Below are positions 59,741 through 64,000 of a DNA stretch of 64,000 nt, piece by piece. Below the pieces are notes generated by a model, which saw only the letters and a program-made list of their open reading frames with translations, was not told the DNA's origin and searched no databases. Location: the NCBI RefSeq assembly GCF_014646335.1, contig NZ_BMNG01000017.1, positions 62,001-126,000 of the forward strand. The letters are read 5' to 3'. Source of the DNA: Streptomyces lasiicapitis (GTDB lineage Bacteria > Actinomycetota > Actinomycetes > Streptomycetales > Streptomycetaceae). Position 1 is the stretch's first letter. The number at the start of each line of letters is the position of its first letter. Position numbers and translations under genes: made by a program.

Positions 59741-60996
59741 GCGAGGTGCTCCCGGTTGTGTGCGACGAGATCGTCCGTGAGCTTCTCCGCGTACTCGTAC
59801 TGACCCACCAGCGGGTGCGCGAGCAGCGCCTTGAAGACGCGGTCGCGGCCGCCGTGCAGCGCGGCGTGCAGCGCCAGATCCTCGTACGCCGTCACGTTCG
59901 CGATCAGTCCGGAGAACAGCGGGTCAAGGGATGGGACGGTCAGGGGAGTTGCGCCCGAGGAGTCCACAGTCGCCTGCACCTCGATGACCGCGTCGTCCGG
60001 GAGGAAGGGGAGGGTGCCGTTGTTGTGGGTGTTCACCACTTGGTACGGGCTGCCTCCGCCGCCCAGCAGCGACGCTGCCAGGTCCACCGCCGCCTCCGAG
60101 TAGAACGCGCCGCCCCGCTTCGCGAGCAGTTCCGGCTTCTCGTCGAGGGCCGGGTCGCCGTACATCTTCAGCAACTGCTCTTCCATCGCGGCCACTTCGG
60201 CCGCGCGGGACGGCTTGGTGCGCAGCTCCCGTACGACGGCGTCGTGCTGGTAGTAGTAGCGCAGGTAGTAGGAGGGGACCACGCCGAGGCGGTCGACGAT
60301 CGCCTGCGGCATGTGCAGGTCCTCGGCGATGGCGTCGCCGTGCTCGGCAAGGAGCTTGGGCAGGACGTTCTCGCCGTCGGGGCCGCCGAGGCGCGCGCCC
60401 AGCTCCCACGTGAGGTGGTTGAGGCCGACGTGGTCCAGGTGCACCTGCGAAGGGTCGACGCCCAGGTGCGCGGCGAACTTCCGCTGGAAGCCGATGGCGA
60501 CGTTGCACAGACCGACGGCCTTGTGCCCGGCCTGCAGCAGGGCGCGGGTGACGATGCCGACGGGGTTGGTGAAGTCGATGATCCAGGCGTCGGGGTTGGT
60601 GCGGCGGACGCGCTCGGCGATGTCGAGGACGACGGGCACCGTGCGAAGCGCCTTGGCGAGGCCGCCCGCGCCGGTCGTCTCCTGGCCGACGCAGCCGCAC
60701 TCCAGCGGCCACGTCTCGTCCTGCTGCCGTGCCGCCTGGCCGCCCACGCGCAGTTGCAACAGCACCGCGTCGGCGTCGGCTACACCCGCGTCCACGTCGG
60801 ACGTGGTGACGATGCGGCCCGGGTGGCCCTGCTTGGCGAAGATGCGCCGGGCGAGGCCGCCGACCAGCTCCAGGCGGTCGGCCGCCGGGTCGACGAGGAC
60901 GAGTTCCTCGATCGGCAGGGTGTCCCTCAACCGCGCGAATCCGTCGATGAGTTCGGGTGTGTAGGTCGAGCCTCCGCCGACCACTGCGAGCTTCAT
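59731..60996 (-). CDS. GH4 family 6-phospho-beta-glucosidase-like enzyme
   Basis: 421-residue NAD- and metal-dependent glycosidase of family GH4. The Rossmann start MKLAVVGGGSTYTPELIDGF binds NAD; DFTNPVGIVTRALLQAG, GLCNVAIGFQRK with metal ligand C164 and HVGLNHLTWE with H194 are the GH4 catalytic motifs; PSYYLRYYY follows. GH4 enzymes cleave by a redox mechanism and many need a 6-phosphorylated substrate. Since an ABC importer brings in unphosphorylated sugar, the adjacent kinase may supply the phosphate. ATG 60996; the end overlaps the kinase start. Confidence 0.9.
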   Translation of the reverse strand: MKLAVVGGGSTYTPELIDGFARLRDTLPIEELVLVDPAADRLELVGGLARRIFAKQGHPGRIVTTSDVDAGVADADAVLLQLRVGGQAARQQDETWPLECGCVGQETTGAGGLAKALRTVPVVLDIAERVRRTNPDAWIIDFTNPVGIVTRALLQAGHKAVGLCNVAIGFQRKFAAHLGVDPSQVHLDHVGLNHLTWELGARLGGPDGENVLPKLLAEHGDAIAEDLHMPQAIVDRLGVVPSYYLRYYYQHDAVVRELRTKPSRAAEVAAMEEQLLKMYGDPALDEKPELLAKRGGAFYSEAAVDLAASLLGGGGSPYQVVNTHNNGTLPFLPDDAVIEVQATVDSSGATPLTVPSLDPLFSGLIANVTAYEDLALHAALHGGRDRVFKALLAHPLVGQYEYAEKLTDDLVAHNREHLAWA

Positions 60997-61004
60997 TTGC
61001 TGAA

Positions 61005-61916
61005 TCAGCCCTTTACTCCGGTGAGGGTGACGCCTTCCACGAAGGCCTTTTGTGCGAAGAAGAAGACGACGATGACCGGAGCCATGACCAGCAGCGTCGC
61101 CGCCATGGTCATGTTCCAGTTCACCATGTGGGCGCTCTTGAAGGACTCCAGGCCGTAGCTGAGGGTCCAGGAGCCCGGGTCCTGCGCCGCGTAGATCTGC
61201 GGGCCGAAGTAGTCGTTCCAGCAGTAGAAGAACTGGAACAGCGCGATCGCCGCGATGCCCGGCTTGGCCATCGGCACGATGATCTTGAGCAGGGTCCTGA
61301 CCTCGCCGCAGCCGTCCACGCGCGCCGACTCGATGTACTCCTTCGGGATCGTCAGGAGGAACTGACGAAGGAGGAAGATCGAGTACGCGTCGCCGAACGC
61401 CATCGGGATGATCAGCGGCCACAGCGTGCCCGACAGATGGAACTGCTGCGCCCACACCAGGTACATGGGGATCACGATGACCTGCGGCGGCAGCATCATC
61501 GTCGAGATGACGAGCAGCATCGCCGTGCGGCGGCCCCGGAAGCGGAACTTGGCGAGCGCGTACGCCACGGGGATCGCCGAGCACACCGTGAACAGGGTGC
61601 CGAGACCCGCGTACATCAGGGAGTTGCGCCACCAGGTGAGGAAGCCGTCCGTCTCGAAGACGGCCTTGTAGTTCTCCCAGTGCCAGGACGACGGCCACAG
61701 ATCGCCGCTCATCGCCTGCGAGTCGCTCATCACGGACGTCAGGAAGACGAACACGAAGGGCAGGATGAAGAGCAGGGCCACCGCTATGGCGACGCTGTGC
61801 ACGGCTATCCAGTGCAGGATGCGCTTGCGGCGGGCGCGGGCCGCCTCGGGGCCGCGCGGCTTGGCGGTGGTGGCGGTGGACGCCGTGGACGGCGCGCTGA
61901 GTGTCGTGGAAGTCAT
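61005..61916 (-). CDS. CUT1 sugar ABC transporter permease (MalG-like)
   Basis: 303-residue permease with six helices after a Thr/Ala-rich cytoplasmic N-terminus (HSVAIAVALLFILPFVFVFL is the first). The EAA loop for the ATPase is EYIESARVDGCGEVRTLLKI, and the C-terminal QKAFVEGVTLTGVKG is the MalG/AraQ family ending. It is 6 bp downstream of the other permease gene and 8 bp upstream of GH4. No ATPase gene is near; streptomycete CUT1 systems use the shared ATPase MsiK. Confidence 0.93.
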   Translation of the reverse strand: MTSTTLSAPSTASTATTAKPRGPEAARARRKRILHWIAVHSVAIAVALLFILPFVFVFLTSVMSDSQAMSGDLWPSSWHWENYKAVFETDGFLTWWRNSLMYAGLGTLFTVCSAIPVAYALAKFRFRGRRTAMLLVISTMMLPPQVIVIPMYLVWAQQFHLSGTLWPLIIPMAFGDAYSIFLLRQFLLTIPKEYIESARVDGCGEVRTLLKIIVPMAKPGIAAIALFQFFYCWNDYFGPQIYAAQDPGSWTLSYGLESFKSAHMVNWNMTMAATLLVMAPVIVVFFFAQKAFVEGVTLTGVKG

Positions 61917-61922
61917 CGCAGA

Positions 61923-62858
61923 TCAGTCCTCCGCCGCGAGCAGGCCGGAGCGCTTGCGCATCAGCAGCATCGTCACGGCCATGGCGATGGCGAAGAGCAC
62001 GAGCGAAAGCACGCACGCCGCACCGGTGTTGAAGTTCTGGAAGCCCATCTGGTAGACGAGCTGGGGGACCGTGAGGGTCGAGTGGTCCGGATAGCCGGGC
62101 TGGATCACCGAGCCGGGCCCGATGGAGACGCCGGAGGCGATCTTCCCCGCGACCAGGGCCTGCGTGTAGTACTGCATGGTCTGTACGACACCCGTGACCA
62201 CGGCGAACATCACGATCGGCGTGATCGAGGGCCAGGTGACGTAGCGGAACTTCGACCAGGCGCCCGCGCCGTCGATCTCGGCCGCCTCGTACTGCTCCTT
62301 CGGTACGTCGAGCAGCGCGGCCATGAAGATCACCATCAGGTCGCCGATGCCCCACAGGGAGAGCATCACCAGCGAGGGTTTCGACCACGTCGGATCGTTG
62401 AACCAGGTGGGCGCCGTGATCCCGATCTTGGAGAGGATCTCGTTGACCGGCCCCGAGCCCGGATTGAGGAGGAAGACGAAGGCGACCGTCGCCGCCACCG
62501 GCGGGGCCAGATAGGGGATGTAGAAGGCGGTGCGGAAGAACCCGACGCCCGTCTTGATCTTCGTGATGAGCAGCCCGAGCGAGAGCCCGAAGATCACCCG
62601 CAGCGCCACCATCACCACGACAAGCCACAGCGTGTTCCACAGCGCCGGGCCGAACAGCGGCATCTGCTCGAACACGTACCGCCAGTTCTTCAGGCCCACG
62701 AACGTGGGCTCCTTGATCTGGTTGTAGTGCATGAACGAGAAGTAGACGGTGGCGATCAGCGGATAGAGGAAGAAGACGCTGAAGCCGATCAGCCAGGGGG
62801 AGAGGAAGCCGAGCACGCGCAGTCTGCGGCGCGCGGGGCGGGAGAGTGTCAGGGCCAT
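61923..62858 (-). CDS. CUT1 sugar ABC transporter permease (MalF-like)
   Basis: 311-residue permease with six helices, beginning LGFLSPWLIGFSVFFLYPLI, typical for MalF/UgpA-class subunits. The EAA loop is EQYEAAEIDGAGAWSKFRYV. ATG 62858 is chosen because of GAGGAG about 12 bases upstream; the frame is open further but overlaps the binding-protein gene. Forms the heterodimeric channel with the following permease. Confidence 0.93.
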   Translation of the reverse strand: MALTLSRPARRRLRVLGFLSPWLIGFSVFFLYPLIATVYFSFMHYNQIKEPTFVGLKNWRYVFEQMPLFGPALWNTLWLVVVMVALRVIFGLSLGLLITKIKTGVGFFRTAFYIPYLAPPVAATVAFVFLLNPGSGPVNEILSKIGITAPTWFNDPTWSKPSLVMLSLWGIGDLMVIFMAALLDVPKEQYEAAEIDGAGAWSKFRYVTWPSITPIVMFAVVTGVVQTMQYYTQALVAGKIASGVSIGPGSVIQPGYPDHSTLTVPQLVYQMGFQNFNTGAACVLSLVLFAIAMAVTMLLMRKRSGLLAAED

Positions 62859-62871
62859 GGCGGGGCGCTCC

Positions 62872-64000
62872 TCAGTTCTCTGCCTGGAGGTTGTCGGCGT
62901 CGATCTGGTCGTCGAGCTTCTTGAGCCCCTCGCGCAGGTTCTTCTTGCCGCCTGCTTCGACGGAGTACGCGAGGTCGGCGAGCGAGACGATGTACGAGCC
63001 ACCGTTGGTGGACTGCGGGAGCGCCTGGCTGTGCTCGTTCTCCAGGATCTTGAAGAAGGTGCGGAAGCGGCGGTCGGCGTCCAGGCGGGGCGACTTGAGG
63101 GCCGCGAAGGTGGACGGCACGTTGTGGATGTCGTTGGCGAGGTCCACGACCTGGTTGGTGTTCGCCGTCAGGAACCTGACCAGCTCCCAGGCGGCGTTCT
63201 GCTTCTTGCTGCTGTGCGCGATGCCGAGGACGGTGCCGGTGATGAAGCCGCGGCCGTAGCTGTCGGCCTGGTCGTCCGGCACCGGCAGGGGCGCCACGCC
63301 CCAGTCGAACTTCGCCTTCTTCTCGTCCAGCATCAGCCCGCGCCACTCGCCGTCGAGGTGCATCCCCAGCTTCCCGGTGAGGAAGCCGTTCTGGCTGGAC
63401 ATCTCCTCGCCGAAGGTGGCCCGGAACTTCTCCAGGTCGTCGAAGCCGCCCTGCGCCTCGATCAGTTCATTGGTGGTCTTGAAGAAGTCGTACGTCTTGG
63501 GCTCGTCGGCGAGGTTCGACTTGCCGTCGGCGTCGAAGTACTGGGGGCCCCACTGCGCGAAGAGCCGGTCGGGGGCGTTCTGGTAGAGCCGGAAGTTCGG
63601 CATGAAACCGACGCGCTTGTACGAGTCCTTGCCGCTGCGCACGGTCAGCTTCGCCGCGACTTCCTTGAGCTCCGACATGGTGCGCGGCGGGCGCTCGATG
63701 CCCGCCTCCTTGAAGGCGTCCTTGTTGTAGTACATGCCGAACGCGTCCGCGAGGAACGGCAGCGCGCACTGGGTGCCCTTGTAACTCGTGTAGTCGAGGA
63801 GGGTCTTGGGGAACGTCTTCTTCTTGTCGAGGCCGGTCTTCTTCATGAAGGGGTCGAGGTCGACCCACATGCCGGAGTCGCAGTACTGGCCGACGTTGTT
63901 CGTCGTGAACGACGACACGACGTCGGGGGCCTCGCCGCCGCCCGCCCGCAGGGCCTGGTTGATGGTCTCGTCGGTGACGTTCCCGGTCGCCTTCACATCG
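62872..64000 (-). CDS. Extracellular sugar-binding protein of the CUT1 importer (5' end outside window)
   Basis: About 375 residues of the C-terminal part are visible; signal peptide and lipobox lie beyond 64000. Features of the bacterial extracellular solute-binding family 1: GGGEAPDVVSSFTTNNVGQY, CALPFLADAFGMYYNKDAFK, TMSELKEVAAKLT, QNGFLTGKLGMHLDGEWRGL and NAAWELVRFLTAN. It delivers an oligosaccharide to the two permeases. The internal GTG at 63996 is not a real start. Confidence 0.92.
   Translation of the reverse strand, partial: DVKATGNVTDETINQALRAGGGEAPDVVSSFTTNNVGQYCDSGMWVDLDPFMKKTGLDKKKTFPKTLLDYTSYKGTQCALPFLADAFGMYYNKDAFKEAGIERPPRTMSELKEVAAKLTVRSGKDSYKRVGFMPNFRLYQNAPDRLFAQWGPQYFDADGKSNLADEPKTYDFFKTTNELIEAQGGFDDLEKFRATFGEEMSSQNGFLTGKLGMHLDGEWRGLMLDEKKAKFDWGVAPLPVPDDQADSYGRGFITGTVLGIAHSSKKQNAAWELVRFLTANTNQVVDLANDIHNVPSTFAALKSPRLDADRRFRTFFKILENEHSQALPQSTNGGSYIVSLADLAYSVEAGGKKNLREGLKKLDDQIDADNLQAEN

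Noticed and set aside
60957..62924. 655-codon plus-strand frame opposite the two sugar permease genes
   Set aside because: Antisense shadow; charged, repeat-like composition (many HHD/EQR) with no domain.

Overview
The window is a very GC-rich actinobacterial chromosome segment with strongly G/C-biased third codon positions, many GTG starts, 4-bp ATGA/GTGA overlaps and hallmark Streptomyces genes (DynA/DynB dynamin pair next to an SsbB-like protein, msdA/mmsA-type dehydrogenase, CsoR-type copper operon, CUT1 importer genes without their own ATPase, LAxTG sortase signal). It is best read as Streptomyces. No rRNA, CRISPR array, phage or insertion sequence was recognised; one tRNA-Arg(UCU) is present.

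Layout. 0-3.6 kb: a LacI-regulated CUT2 sugar importer (lacI-type regulator, RbsA-like ATPase, RbsC-like permease cut by the window edge) with two operator copies in front of the regulator. 3.7-7.6 kb: RecD2-like helicase and citrate synthase. 8.0-10.8 kb: copper efflux operon (copZ-copA) under a CsoR box, with a hairpin between the two genes. 10.8-19.6 kb: small MerR-like HTH protein, AraC regulator, and a myo-inositol catabolic cluster (iolE-like; divergently iolC, Cgl0159-type aldolase, iolB, iolD, mmsA), then a strong terminator. 19.9-27.4 kb: APC permease, a deletion scar joining a headless TetR gene to a headless ABC permease gene, a threonine-synthase-like enzyme, and a rare alpha/beta-hydrolase-ABC ATPase fusion with its permease. 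27.6-35.2 kb: VWA lipoprotein, GT-C glycosyltransferase, methyltransferase, acyl-CoA ligase, MerR regulator with divergent partner, tRNA-Arg. 35.5-46.9 kb: dynA-dynB-ssbB sporulation-division genes, a sortase-anchored thioester-domain surface protein, EttA-type ABC-F factor, thioesterase, truncated haemoglobin O, isoaspartate-type methyltransferase.

46.9-58.4 kb is the most interesting part: seven genes on the minus strand that look like one long operon in the order GlnX (four-helix membrane sensor), GlnH (amino-acid binding), coiled-coil protein, PknG-type kinase, PP2C phosphatase, VWA protein, FHA protein. This extends the mycobacterial PknG-GlnX-GlnH amino-acid sensing module with an eraser, a reader with a collagen-like linker, and a VWA scaffold; kinase, phosphatase and reader all carry zinc-ribbon cysteine pairs. 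58.7-64 kb: a CUT1 importer (binding protein cut by the window end, two permeases), a GH4 phospho-glycosidase and a BadF/NagK-family kinase, which together suggest import, phosphorylation and cleavage of a glycoside.

All functional calls are from reading motifs by eye; no similarity search was run.
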